19,574 nt of DNA from an uncultured Collinsella sp. (GTDB lineage Bacteria; Actinomycetota; Coriobacteriia; Coriobacteriales; Coriobacteriaceae). Positions 6,954 through 14,735 of the stretch are shown here, one piece after another. Each line of letters begins with the position of its first letter. The first letter of the stretch is position 1. Position numbers and translations under genes: made by a program. The stretch spans positions 1 to 19,574 of the forward strand of contig CALBBA010000241.1 in assembly GCA_937926755.1 (NCBI GenBank). Direction: 5' to 3'. The notes under the pieces were generated by a model. The model saw only the letters and a program-made list of their open reading frames with translations. It had not been told where the DNA came from and made no database searches.

Positions 6954-8030
6954 ATGAGTCTGATTGATGATCTGGTCAAACTCGAGGAAGAGGCCAAGGA
7001 GCTCGTCGCCGGCGCCGATGACGCAGCCAAGCTCGAGGCCGCACGCATTGAACTGCTCGGCCGCAAGGGTCGTATTACCGGCCTGATGCGCATGATGGGC
7101 AAGCTCGCCCCCGAGGATCGTCCCATGATGGGCAAACGCGCCAACGAGATGCGCCAGCTGATCGAGGGCATGCTCGACGAGCGCACGACCGAGATGAAGG
7201 CCGCCGCCCTCAAGCATGCGCTTGAGCACGAGGCCGTCGATATCACGCTGCCGGGCATCCGTCCGCAGATCGGTCACCAGCACCTGATCAAGCAGATTAT
7301 CGAGGAGGCCGAGGACATCTTCTGCGGCATCGGCTACACCGTCGAGTCCGGCCCCATGGTCGACACCTCCTACTACAACTTCACCGCGCTCAACGCCCCC
7401 ATGGATCACCCGAGCCGCTCGGCCCGCGATACCTTCTACGTGGTCGATAACAACCCCGGCAGTGTCGCGCACCCCGAGGCTCACGCCCACGGTGAGTCCG
7501 ACGTGCTGCTGCGCACCCAGACCTCGGGCGTGCAGATCCACACTATGGAGTCGCAGAAGCCGCCCATCTACATGATCTGCCCGGGCACCGTCTATCGTCC
7601 CGACACGGCCGACGCCTGCCACCTGCCGCAGTTCAACCAGATCGAGGGCCTGGTCGTCGACGAGGGCATCACCTTTGGCGACCTTAAGGGTACGCTCGAC
7701 TACTTTGTTAAGTGCATGTTTGGCGAGGACCGCAAGACGCGTTACCGCCCGCACTTCTTCCCCTTCACTGAGCCCAGCTGCGAGGTGGACGTGAGCTGCC
7801 ACGTGTGCGGCGGCAAGGGCTGCAACTTCTGCAAGCACAGCGGCTGGATCGAGATCCTGGGCTGCGGCATGGTTGATCCCAACGTCCTTATCAACTGCGG
7901 CATCGACCCCGAGAAGTACACCGGCTTCGCCTTTGGCATTGGCGCCGAGCGCGTCGCGGCCCTGCGCTACGACCTGCCCGACCTGCGCACGTTGATGACG
8001 GGCGACATGCGCTTCCTCAACCAATTTTAG
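6954..8030 (+). CDS. pheS: Phenylalanyl-tRNA synthetase alpha subunit
   Basis: Catalytic subunit of the alpha2-beta2 class II enzyme that charges tRNA-Phe. Start ATG 6954 gives 358 residues (family about 340-350) and has AGGGAAG just upstream; the frame is open to 6843 but the extra part overlaps the leader terminator. An N-terminal Lys/Glu-rich coiled-coil arm (about 1-85) is followed by the catalytic core: a motif 1 region near 107-128, motif 2 with YRPDTADACHLPQFNQIEG (214-232), and motif 3 with GFAFGIGAERVAAL (324-337). The block CHVCGGKGCNFCKHSGW carries four cysteines (C282, C285, C290, C293), as in many bacterial PheS proteins. Expression should be governed by the T-box leader, with pheT downstream. 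Confidence 0.97.
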   Translation: MSLIDDLVKLEEEAKELVAGADDAAKLEAARIELLGRKGRITGLMRMMGKLAPEDRPMMGKRANEMRQLIEGMLDERTTEMKAAALKHALEHEAVDITLPGIRPQIGHQHLIKQIIEEAEDIFCGIGYTVESGPMVDTSYYNFTALNAPMDHPSRSARDTFYVVDNNPGSVAHPEAHAHGESDVLLRTQTSGVQIHTMESQKPPIYMICPGTVYRPDTADACHLPQFNQIEGLVVDEGITFGDLKGTLDYFVKCMFGEDRKTRYRPHFFPFTEPSCEVDVSCHVCGGKGCNFCKHSGWIEILGCGMVDPNVLINCGIDPEKYTGFAFGIGAERVAALRYDLPDLRTLMTGDMRFLNQF

Positions 8031-8133
8031 GCTTGCCCAGGCACCTCATCTTGGCGTTCAAACCGTCGCTCGCGTACCTTTAGTACGCGTCGCTCCTCTT
8101 TCACGCCAACCTGGGGCACCTGGACAACCCTAA
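8027..8133. repeat. Long imperfect palindrome between pheS and pheT
   Basis: A stem-loop of about 107 bases starts in the last codons of pheS. Outer arms TTAGG..TTG..CCAGG (8027-8041) match CCTGG..CAA..CCTAA (8119-8133) with two mismatches. Further in, TTGGCGT (8051-8057) pairs with ACGCCAA (8103-8109), and the tip is CGCGTAC (8071-8077) and GTACGCG (8083-8089) around CTTTA. The octamer CGTCGCTC occurs on both sides of the tip. There is no T-tract. It sits in a 162-base gap that is unusually wide for pheS-pheT, which are often adjacent or overlapping. Confidence 0.7.
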
Positions 8134-8192
8134 GGCGAACGTCTTCATTTGATATTCCTCCCTTTGCGGAGATTAAGAACTAGGAGAGCTAC

Positions 8193-10646
8193 ATGCGCGT
8201 TTCTTACGACTGGCTCAAGACCATGATCGATATTCCGGAGGATCCCAAGACCCTTTCGGACGAATATATCCGTACCGGCACCGAGGTCGAGGCGATCGAC
8301 ACCGTGGGCGAGTCCTTCGACCACGTGGTGACCGCCAAGGTGCTCACCAAGACCCCTCACCCCGATAGCGACCACATGTATGTGTGCTCGGTCGACGTGG
8401 GCGACAAGAACCTCGACGCCGACGGCAATCCCGCTCCACTGCAAATCGTCTGCGGCGCGCAGAACTTCGAGGCCGGCGACCACATTGTCACGGCCATGAT
8501 CGGCGCTGTCCTGCCCGGCGACGTCAAGATCAAGAAGAGCAAGCTTCGCGGCGTCGTGTCTATGGGCATGAACTGCTCCGCGCGCGAGCTCGGCCTGGGC
8601 GGCGACCACTCCGGCATCATGATCCTGCCCGAGGACACGCCCTGCGGCATGCCGTTTGCCGAGTACGTGGGCTCGAGCGACACCGTGCTCGACTGCGAGA
8701 TCACGCCCAACCGTCCCGACTGCCTGTCCATGATCGGCATGGCCCGCGAGACCGGCGCTATCTTCGACCGCGATTTCCACGTTGAGCTGCCCGCCATCAA
8801 GGCCGAGTCCGGCCGCGCGACCGACGACGAGCTTTCCGTCGAGATCGCCGACGAGGGCCTGTGCGACCGCTACGTTGCCCGCATCGTGCGCAACGTGAAG
8901 GTCGGTCCGTCGCCCGACTGGATGGTCAAGCGCCTTAACGCTCTGGGTGTGCGCCCGCACAACAACATCGTCGACATCACCAACTACGTGATGATGCTCA
9001 CCGGTCAGCCGCTGCACGCCTTTGACCTGGACACCTTTGCCGAGCGCGATGGCCGTCGCCGCGTGGTGGTCCGCGCCGCCCAGCAGGACGAGAAGTTCAC
9101 GACCCTCGACGGCGAGGAGCGCGTGCTCGACGCCGGCATGGGTCTGATCACCGACGGCGAGCGCCCCGTGGCACTGGCCGGCGTCATGGGCGGCATGGAT
9201 TCCGAGATCGAGGACGACACCGTCGACGTGATGGTCGAGAGCGCCTGCTTCAACGCCGGTCGCACCTCGCACACCAGCCGCGACCTGTCGCTGATCTCCG
9301 ACGCTTCCATTCGCTTTGAACGTCAGGTCGACGAGACCGGCTGCGTGGACGTCGCCAACGTCACGTGCGCGCTTATCGAGGAGATCGCCGGCGGCGAGGT
9401 CGCTCCCGGCTACATTGACGTATTCCCCGCGCCCAAGACCATCGACAGCATCAAGCTGCGCCTGGCCCGCGTGCACGCCATCTGCGGTGCCGACATCGAG
9501 CCTGATTTTATCGAGCGCTCGCTCACCCGCCTGGGCTGCACCGTCGAGCGCGACGGCGAGGACTTTATGGTCACCCCGCCGAGCTTCCGTCCCGACCTGC
9601 CGCGCGAGATTGACCTGATCGAGGAGGTCCTGCGCCTGTGGGGCATGGGTCGCGTCACGGCGACCATCCCGGCTGCCAAGAACCACATCGGCGGTCTGAC
9701 GCGCGAGCAGAAGCTTACCCGCAAGGTCGGCGAGATCCTGCGCGCCTGTGGCCTCAACGAGACCACGACCTTTGGCTTTGCCGCCCCGGGCGACCTGGAG
9801 AAGATCGGCATGTCCACCGAGGGCCGCGGCTGCCCCGTGGTGCTCATGAACCCGCTGGTGGCCGAGCAGACCGAGATGCGCCGCTCGCTGCTGCCGGGCC
9901 TGCTGCAGTCTGTGGCCTATAACGAGGCCCACGGCACGCCCAACGTGCACCTGTACGAGGTCGGCAGCCTGTTCCACGGCCGCGAGAACGCCAGCCTACC
10001 CAAGGAGACCAAGTCCGTGGCGGGTGTGCTCTCGGGCCAGTGGAGCGAGCAGTCTTGGAGCATGAAGTACCGTAAGCTGCGTTTCTTCTTTGGCAAGGGC
10101 ATCGTCGAGGAGCTGCTCGCCCAGCTGCGCATCGAGAAGGTTCGCTTCCGTCCCGTCGAGGGCGAGGGCTATGCCTTCCTGCAGCCGGGTCGCGCCGCCG
10201 AGGTCCTGTCCGGCGGCACCGTGCTGGGCTGGGTCGGCGAGATTCACCCCGAGGCGCGCGAGGCGATGGGCATCGATGAGGTCGTCGTTGCCTTTGAGCT
10301 CGATCTGGACAAGCTGATCAAGGGCGCCCGCAACCAGGAGAACTACCGTGAGTTCTCGCAGTACCCGGCCGTTGAGCACGACCTTGCTATCGTAGTCGAC
10401 AACACTGTGACCTGCGAGGATCTTGAGCGTCGTATTACGAGTGCCGGCGGCAAGCTGCTCGAGGGCGTGCGCCTGTTCGATGTCTACCGCGATCCCATCC
10501 GTATCGGTGCGGGCAAGAAGTCCATGGCCTTTGCGCTTACGTATCGCTCCGACGACCACACACTCACCAGCGAAGAGGTCGAGAAGGCGCACCAGAAGAT
10601 CGTCACCAAGGTGTGCAAGGGCGTGAACGGCGAGGTTCGCGGCTAG
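8193..10646 (+). CDS. pheT: Phenylalanyl-tRNA synthetase beta subunit
   Basis: Beta subunit of phenylalanyl-tRNA synthetase, which binds and edits tRNA-Phe; 817 residues, close to the usual ~800. Start ATG 8193 has AGGAGA 5 bases upstream. The N-terminus MRVSYDWLKTMIDIP is typical. An EMAP-type OB-fold tRNA-binding domain spans about 42-150 (HPDSDHMYVCSVDVGD, LQIVCGAQNFEAGD). PNRPDCLS (172-179) leads into the B3/B4 editing region (about 200-390), then B5 near 400-480, the catalytic-like core, and a C-terminal FDX-ACB anticodon-binding domain from about 722 (YPAVEHDLAIVVD through the end GEVRG). It is the second gene of the T-box operon; a hairpin with a short T-tract lies 110 bases after its stop. 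Confidence 0.97.
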   Translation: MRVSYDWLKTMIDIPEDPKTLSDEYIRTGTEVEAIDTVGESFDHVVTAKVLTKTPHPDSDHMYVCSVDVGDKNLDADGNPAPLQIVCGAQNFEAGDHIVTAMIGAVLPGDVKIKKSKLRGVVSMGMNCSARELGLGGDHSGIMILPEDTPCGMPFAEYVGSSDTVLDCEITPNRPDCLSMIGMARETGAIFDRDFHVELPAIKAESGRATDDELSVEIADEGLCDRYVARIVRNVKVGPSPDWMVKRLNALGVRPHNNIVDITNYVMMLTGQPLHAFDLDTFAERDGRRRVVVRAAQQDEKFTTLDGEERVLDAGMGLITDGERPVALAGVMGGMDSEIEDDTVDVMVESACFNAGRTSHTSRDLSLISDASIRFERQVDETGCVDVANVTCALIEEIAGGEVAPGYIDVFPAPKTIDSIKLRLARVHAICGADIEPDFIERSLTRLGCTVERDGEDFMVTPPSFRPDLPREIDLIEEVLRLWGMGRVTATIPAAKNHIGGLTREQKLTRKVGEILRACGLNETTTFGFAAPGDLEKIGMSTEGRGCPVVLMNPLVAEQTEMRRSLLPGLLQSVAYNEAHGTPNVHLYEVGSLFHGRENASLPKETKSVAGVLSGQWSEQSWSMKYRKLRFFFGKGIVEELLAQLRIEKVRFRPVEGEGYAFLQPGRAAEVLSGGTVLGWVGEIHPEAREAMGIDEVVVAFELDLDKLIKGARNQENYREFSQYPAVEHDLAIVVDNTVTCEDLERRITSAGGKLLEGVRLFDVYRDPIRIGAGKKSMAFALTYRSDDHTLTSEEVEKAHQKIVTKVCKGVNGEVRG

Positions 10647-10755
10647 GACTTGCGCTGGGAGCGTAGGGCCTGATGGCGGTTGCTGTGGGCTCTGCGTGAC
10701 CGCGGTGTTCGGAAAAGGCATCGCTGAGCCTGCATATATGACACACGCATTACAT

Positions 10756-10790
10756 AACGGCGTGCTGCTTTGTCGGCAGCGCGCCGTTTT
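10756..10790 (+). terminator. Probable terminator of pheST, overlapping next promoter
   Basis: AACGGCGTGCTGC (10756-10768) pairs with GCAGCGCGCCGTT (10776-10788) with one U-G pair and a 7-base loop; a run of four T (10787-10790) ends it. The T-tract is short, so strength is uncertain. Its loop and right arm coincide with the -35 and spacer of the metal transporter promoter. The roughly 110 bases between the pheT stop and this hairpin hold no visible gene. Confidence 0.55.
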
Positions 10791-10798
10791 GCTATGAT
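10770..10798 (+). promoter_or_regulatory. Promoter of the Ni/Co transporter operon
   Basis: TTGTCG (10770-10775), a 17-base spacer and TATGAT (10793-10798) preceded by TGC (10790-10792, an extended -10). Transcription would start near 10805, just before the inverted repeat at 10809. Confidence 0.65.
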
Positions 10799-10808
10799 AG
10801 CCCGCGGC

Positions 10809-10836
10809 GTGTTACGAATCTGGCAATACGTAACAC
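10809..10836. promoter_or_regulatory. NikR-like operator, GTGTTAC-N14-GTAACAC
   Basis: A perfect inverted repeat, GTGTTAC (10809-10815) and GTAACAC (10830-10836), with 14 bases between; the arms extend by one more pair (G10816 with C10829). It begins a few bases after the predicted transcription start, a classic repressor position. The same arms and spacing are, from memory, those proposed for the nickel regulator NikR in some bacteria. No regulator gene is in the window, so the identity of the binding protein is inferred. Confidence 0.6.
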
Positions 10837-10893
10837 TGGCAAGGTGATTCAAGCGGCGTTGCAATTCTGTGCGCCGGCAACCGGGAGGCGTAT

Positions 10894-11976
10894 ATGCACA
10901 TTCCAGACAACTACCTGTCCCCGCAGACCGATGCCGTCATGGCGGTGGCGATGGTGCCCGTTTGGGTCCATTGCATCAAAAAGGTGCGCGCCACGCTCGA
11001 TCGCGAGCACATGGCGTTCCTGGGTATTTGCGCCGCGTTCTCCTTTTTGCTCATGATGTTTAATGTGCCGCTGCCCGGCGGCACCACTGGTCACGCCGTT
11101 GGCGGCGCGCTCATCGCGCTGCTGCTGGGCCCCGAGGCCGCGGCTATCGCTGTCTCGGTCGCGCTGGCGCTGCAGGCGCTGCTGTTTGGCGACGGCGGTG
11201 TTCTGTCGTTTGGCGCCAACTGCTTTAACATGGCCTTTGTGTTGCCGTTTGTCGCTGCTATCGTGTTTCGTGCGCTCAACAGCCGTCTGCACGACAAGAG
11301 CTGGGGCACCTCGATTTCTGCCATCGTGAGCGGTTGGGTCGGTCTGTGCCTGGCGGCCCTGTGCGCGGCAATCGAGTTTGGTATTCAGCCGATGCTCTTC
11401 ACCAACGCTTCGGGCGCCCCTCTGTACTGCCCCTTCCCGCTGTCCGTGGCTATTCCGGCCATGTTGATCCCGCATATGCTGGTTGCCGGCGTGATCGAGG
11501 GCGTGGCGACGGCCGCGATCTACGGCTTTATCAAGAAGACGGCGCCGAGCGTTATCGTCGGCCCCGAAGCCGCCGATGGACAGCTTGCCGGCGATGGTAC
11601 TGCCAAGAAGACTTCCCTGGTCCCCACGCTCATCCTGGTCGCCGTGCTTGTCGCGGCCACGCCGCTGGGCCTGCTGGCCACGGGTGACGCATGGGGCGAG
11701 TGGGACGCCGAGGGCGCCGCGACCGCCGTTCAGGAGGCTGGTGACGACAGTCTGCAGGCTTCGGTCGGCCTTGATACCCCGACCTTTGCCGACGCTCTGC
11801 CTACGGGCGATTACCTGCAGGCCTATTCCGAGGAGCAGGGTCTTGGCTTTGCCGGTCAGGCTGCCATGTATATCCTGTCCGGCGTGATTGGCGTGGCGGT
11901 GCTCACCATCGCATTCCGTCTGATCTCGCTGACGGTTAAGGAAAGCGGTGCTCATGGCAATAGCCGAGCTGCCTAG
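10894..11976 (+). CDS. Ni/Co ECF transporter substrate subunit, CbiM/NikM with fused NikN-like tail
   Basis: The 360-residue integral membrane S-component of a group I ECF importer for nickel or cobalt. It begins MHIPDNYLSP, the conserved N-terminus in which Met1-His2 bind the metal, and H67 in TTGHAVGG is the expected third ligand. About residues 1-215 are CbiM/NikM with several helices. A linker is followed by a C-terminal extension (about 241-345) with two helices flanking a loop that starts ATPLGLLATGDAWGEW, resembling the PDGLE/NikN accessory subunit, so this looks like a NikMN fusion. ATG 10894 has GGGAGG about 5 bases upstream. The next gene overlaps its end, so M, Q and O should be co-transcribed from the promoter at 10770. 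Ni versus Co cannot be settled from the protein; the NikR-like operator favours nickel. Confidence 0.88.
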   Translation: MHIPDNYLSPQTDAVMAVAMVPVWVHCIKKVRATLDREHMAFLGICAAFSFLLMMFNVPLPGGTTGHAVGGALIALLLGPEAAAIAVSVALALQALLFGDGGVLSFGANCFNMAFVLPFVAAIVFRALNSRLHDKSWGTSISAIVSGWVGLCLAALCAAIEFGIQPMLFTNASGAPLYCPFPLSVAIPAMLIPHMLVAGVIEGVATAAIYGFIKKTAPSVIVGPEAADGQLAGDGTAKKTSLVPTLILVAVLVAATPLGLLATGDAWGEWDAEGAATAVQEAGDDSLQASVGLDTPTFADALPTGDYLQAYSEEQGLGFAGQAAMYILSGVIGVAVLTIAFRLISLTVKESGAHGNSRAA

Positions 11977-12790
11977 CTGGCTTGCGGCCGAGGAGCGATA
12001 CGAGCCCGTGGGGGCTCGGCATCGTGTGATGCAAAAGAATGTCCTGCACCTGGCGAGCCTGCTTGAGCGGGTTCGCTTGGGTGGAGGCGCGCACGAGGGC
12101 GGGTCGATGGTCGACCGCGCCCTTTCTTGCGTTTCGGCTCCGGTGCGCCTGGTGGGGATGTTCGTCTGCGTTCTGTGCGTGTGTCTGACGCAGAGCCCGT
12201 TGTACCTCATGTTGATGGCGGCTATCGCGCTGGTGCTCGTTGCCGTGCGCCCCGTACGCGGGCTGCGGGCAACCTTTGCGCCGGCGCTTGGCGCTGCGGG
12301 GCTCGCAGTGGTTCTGGCGCTGCCTGCCCTGCTGCTGGGCGCTTCCGCTACGGGCGCCATGCTCAAAATTGCGCTTAAGACGTTCATTAACGTGTCGCTC
12401 GTGCTGGGCGTTTCGTGGACGCTTACCTGGAGCCGCATGTCGGCGGCGCTCAAGACGCTACATCTGCCCGACGAGGTCATCTTTACGTTTGATATGGCGC
12501 TCAAGCACATCGAGGTGCTGGGACGCACGGCGCACGATCTGTGCGAATCGGTCATGCTGCGCAGCGTTGGCCGTGCGCCTGAGGGGTTTTCGCGTACCGA
12601 TTCGATTGCGGGTATCATGGGCATGACCTTTATTAAGGCGATGGAATGCAGCCGCGCGATGGACGAGGCCATGCTCTGCCGTGGCTTTGCCGGCGCGTAT
12701 CCGGCTCCCGCGCGGAGCGGCTTTGGCTGGTGCGATGCCGTTTACGCGGCCGTTGTGGTTCTGCTCGCTGTGTTGTGTGCGGTGCTGTAG
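11954..12790 (+). CDS. ECF transporter transmembrane subunit, CbiQ/NikQ
   Basis: A 278-residue EcfT-type membrane subunit coupling the substrate protein to the ATPase. It has a soluble N-terminal part of about 50 residues, several hydrophobic helices (for example LVGMFVCVLCVCL and AVVLALPALLLGAS) and the CbiQ-type coupling end RAMDEAMLCRGFAG, corresponding to the family's 'A.RG' signature with Cys in place of Ala or Ser. The gene overlaps the end of the cbiM/nikM gene. Two starts are possible: ATG 11954, used here, with an 11-base gap from AGGA, and GTG 11948 with a better 5-base gap, which would add two residues. The overlap points to translational coupling. Confidence 0.85.
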   Translation: MAIAELPSWLAAEERYEPVGARHRVMQKNVLHLASLLERVRLGGGAHEGGSMVDRALSCVSAPVRLVGMFVCVLCVCLTQSPLYLMLMAAIALVLVAVRPVRGLRATFAPALGAAGLAVVLALPALLLGASATGAMLKIALKTFINVSLVLGVSWTLTWSRMSAALKTLHLPDEVIFTFDMALKHIEVLGRTAHDLCESVMLRSVGRAPEGFSRTDSIAGIMGMTFIKAMECSRAMDEAMLCRGFAGAYPAPARSGFGWCDAVYAAVVVLLAVLCAVL

Positions 12791-12834
12791 CGCGGGCGGT
12801 CGATCCGTTGATGTGAATAGGGAAGGGCGCCGTT

Positions 12835-13605
12835 TTGGCAAACGATACGAATGACGCGATGGGCGCGAGCGGTGCTGCTGGCGCCGAGACAACGCCGCTC
12901 ATCGAGTTTCGCGACGTGGTGTTTTCCTATGCGGGCCATACGGTGGTCGATGGCGTTTCGCTGCAGGTGGACCGTGGGGAGCTCGTTGCCCTGCTAGGTC
13001 CCAACGGCTGCGGCAAGACGACGATCATGCGCCTTATCAACGGCCTTGAACTTGTGGACGCGGGCACGTATCTGTTTGACGGGCATGCGGTCGATGCGGC
13101 ATATCTCAAGGATTCCGCGGTTGCCCAGCGGTTCCATCAGCGCGTGGGCTTTGTGTTCCAGAATGCCGATGCGCAACTCTTTTGTGCCACGGTCGGCGAG
13201 GAAGTCGCGTTTGGCCCGGCTCAAATGGGGCTGCCGGCAGACGAGCTCGAGCGCCGCGTCCGCGATGCCATGGAGCTGTTCCAGGTTGTCGATCTGGTCG
13301 ATGCCTCGCCCTATCAGCTTTCGGGCGGGCAAAAGAAGCGCGTTGCGCTGGCTGCGGTGGTGTCGATGAACCCCGATATCCTAGTGCTCGATGAGCCCAC
13401 CAACGGGCTCGATGAGGACTCGTGCGACATCGTAGTCAACTTTTTGCTGGCCTACGTTGCTGCCGGTAAGACGGTTTTGATGAGTACGCACCATCAAGAT
13501 TTGGTGCGCCGCCTGGAGGCCCGTGCCATCTATATCGATCGATATCACCATGTGGTCGAGGCGCCCGTGCCGTCGTATGGAACCGAAAGCGGTGCTGCGG
13601 AATAG
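12835..13605 (+). CDS. ECF transporter ATPase, CbiO/NikO
   Basis: The 256-residue ATP-binding subunit that powers the metal importer on the cytoplasmic face. Walker A is GPNGCGKT (55-62), the Q-loop glutamine is Q109 in FVFQNADAQLF, the ABC signature is LSGGQ (162-166), Walker B is LVLDEP with D186 and E187, and the switch histidine is H219 in STHH. 'FQNADAQLF' is characteristic of CbiO/EcfA proteins. The start is TTG 12835, chosen because GGAAGGG ends 7 bases before it; an in-frame ATG at 12859 has no ribosome binding site. It lies 44 bases after cbiQ and completes the operon. No dedicated terminator is evident before the next promoter. Confidence 0.92.
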   Translation: MANDTNDAMGASGAAGAETTPLIEFRDVVFSYAGHTVVDGVSLQVDRGELVALLGPNGCGKTTIMRLINGLELVDAGTYLFDGHAVDAAYLKDSAVAQRFHQRVGFVFQNADAQLFCATVGEEVAFGPAQMGLPADELERRVRDAMELFQVVDLVDASPYQLSGGQKKRVALAAVVSMNPDILVLDEPTNGLDEDSCDIVVNFLLAYVAAGKTVLMSTHHQDLVRRLEARAIYIDRYHHVVEAPVPSYGTESGAAE

Positions 13606-13650
13606 TTGCTGCGTAGGGTATGTATGGCCGCCTGTGCGACTCTGCCGTGA

Positions 13651-13659
13651 TGGTATAGT
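13651..13659 (+). promoter_or_regulatory. Extended -10 promoter of the PLC-like gene
   Basis: TGG (13651-13653) followed by TATAGT (13654-13659) is an extended -10 element; transcription would start near 13666, only about 18 bases before the chosen ATG. No -35 hexamer is visible 17 bases upstream. Confidence 0.5.
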
Positions 13660-13683
13660 TAACCAGGTTTTATGGGGGTGGCT

Positions 13684-14532
13684 ATGCCAAGTTGGAACAT
13701 TCATATCGCTCAAACGGAGCGCTTGCTGGCACGTGCTAGCGTGCTTGCCGATAGCGTGCGCGACCGCAATGCCTTTTTGTTTGGCTGCGTGGTTCCGGAT
13801 ATCTTCGTGGGCTATATGGTCCCTGGCATCGCCGATCCCATCCCGTACCGCATTACGCACTTTGCCAAGCCTGAGCCCATTCCTAAGCCGCGCGAGCATG
13901 AGTTTTGGGACACCTATGTGGCGCCGCTGCTCAAAGGGGCGCCTGTTGGTACGCCGGCTGCCGCGACCTCGATTGCCGAGGAGCGCGAGCGGCTCAATCG
14001 GGTGCATTATCCCCAACGCTACAAGGACGCCGAGCCGGTTGCCGGTCCCGGCGCCTGTGAGTTCTCGCTTGCGTCCGAAGATGTGGCGCAGTCGCTGCTC
14101 GATTTAACGCTGGGCGTCTGGTCGCATCTGGTGGCCGATACCGTATGGAATACGCGCGTGAATCAGTACCTGGAGGCGCACGGCGGCAAACCGTGCGAGG
14201 AATTCCGCATTAAAAAGCAAGGTGACTTTGACTGGTTTGGCAAGACGCTCGGCATTGTTTCTATCCCGCGTGCGACCGATCGCCTGTTTACCGCGGCGAC
14301 GCGTTTTGGGCAGTATCCTATCCATAAAGAATATGTGCTCAAGACCATCGGCGTTATGCACGAGATTGTGCGCGAAAACCCCGGCGAGCCCGACCATCCG
14401 CCATACCGCCTGCTGACCAAGGAATTCTTCGACGCAACGTTTACCGAGGTCATCGAGCTGACCGAGGCGGGATTCGCGGCTCGCGTTGCCGCTTCTGACG
14501 TTTCCGCAGTCCCCCTGATCGCTAGCTGCTAG
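13684..14532 (+). CDS. Zinc-dependent phospholipase C-like (PF00882) protein
   Basis: A 282-residue soluble protein that resembles the Zn_dep_PLPC family. It opens MPSWNIHIAQTERLL, where the conserved W and H7 come near the N-terminus, followed by FLFGCVVPDI with D39 (family 'Ga..PD'), H59 in ITHFA, and GVWSHLVADTVWN with H148 and D152, the expected zinc-binding His/Asp pattern. There is no signal peptide or membrane helix, so unlike secreted clostridial phospholipases it should be cytoplasmic; its substrate is unknown. ATG 13684 was chosen over ATG 13672 because the latter would leave a leader of about 6 bases; GGGGG at 13674-13678 can serve as ribosome binding site. It has its own promoter and seems unrelated to the metal transporter upstream. 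Confidence 0.7.
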   Translation: MPSWNIHIAQTERLLARASVLADSVRDRNAFLFGCVVPDIFVGYMVPGIADPIPYRITHFAKPEPIPKPREHEFWDTYVAPLLKGAPVGTPAAATSIAEERERLNRVHYPQRYKDAEPVAGPGACEFSLASEDVAQSLLDLTLGVWSHLVADTVWNTRVNQYLEAHGGKPCEEFRIKKQGDFDWFGKTLGIVSIPRATDRLFTAATRFGQYPIHKEYVLKTIGVMHEIVRENPGEPDHPPYRLLTKEFFDATFTEVIELTEAGFAARVAASDVSAVPLIASC

Positions 14533-14633
14533 CCGGCCGGCTTGACGGTGAACAGTTCATCCCAATTGACCAACAGCTCCCGTCGCAGGGCGTCTTCGGT
14601 GGTACGCTCGGCATCGGAAAGGTTCGCGACTGA
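14529..14633 (-). pseudogene. Possible 3' remnant of a decayed gene
   Basis: On the minus strand a 34-codon frame ends in TAG (plus 14529-14531) and reads like natural protein: ANLSDAERTTEDALRRELL, then VNWDELFTVKPAG, with codon choice like the neighbouring genes. Directly upstream is an in-frame TGA (14634-14636); beyond it the frame stays open as FICRFIDL until it runs into the pyk terminator. There is no start codon or ribosome binding site. It is either the nonsense-mutated tail of a lost gene or chance. I do not recognise the family. Confidence 0.3.
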
Positions 14634-14669
14634 TCACAAATCGATGAAGCGGCATATGAAGTAGGTCCT

Positions 14670-14707
14670 AAAAAAGGGCCCGGAAGGCGAAGCCTTCCGG
14701 GCCCTTT
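14670..14707 (-). terminator. pyk: Intrinsic terminator of pyk
   Basis: A perfect 16-bp stem (AAAGGGCCCGGAAGGC at 14673-14688 with 14692-14707) and a three-base loop, followed on the minus strand by six T (plus-strand A14670-14675). It lies 28 bases past the pyk stop. On the plus strand it has only TTT, so it may act weakly on the PLC-like gene as well. Confidence 0.88.
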
Positions 14708-14735
14708 GCAATGCAAGTCTGCTTGCAAGTACGAT

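Noticed and set aside
8145..9977. A long minus-strand frame opposite pheT
   Set aside because: It is a shadow of the strong codon bias of pheT: the composition is His/Val/Asp/Gly-rich with no domain, and pheT is certain.
10799..10893. A cobalamin riboswitch in the leader of the metal transporter
   Set aside because: The leader is only about 90 bases and has no B12-box-like sequence; the inverted repeat fits a protein operator better.
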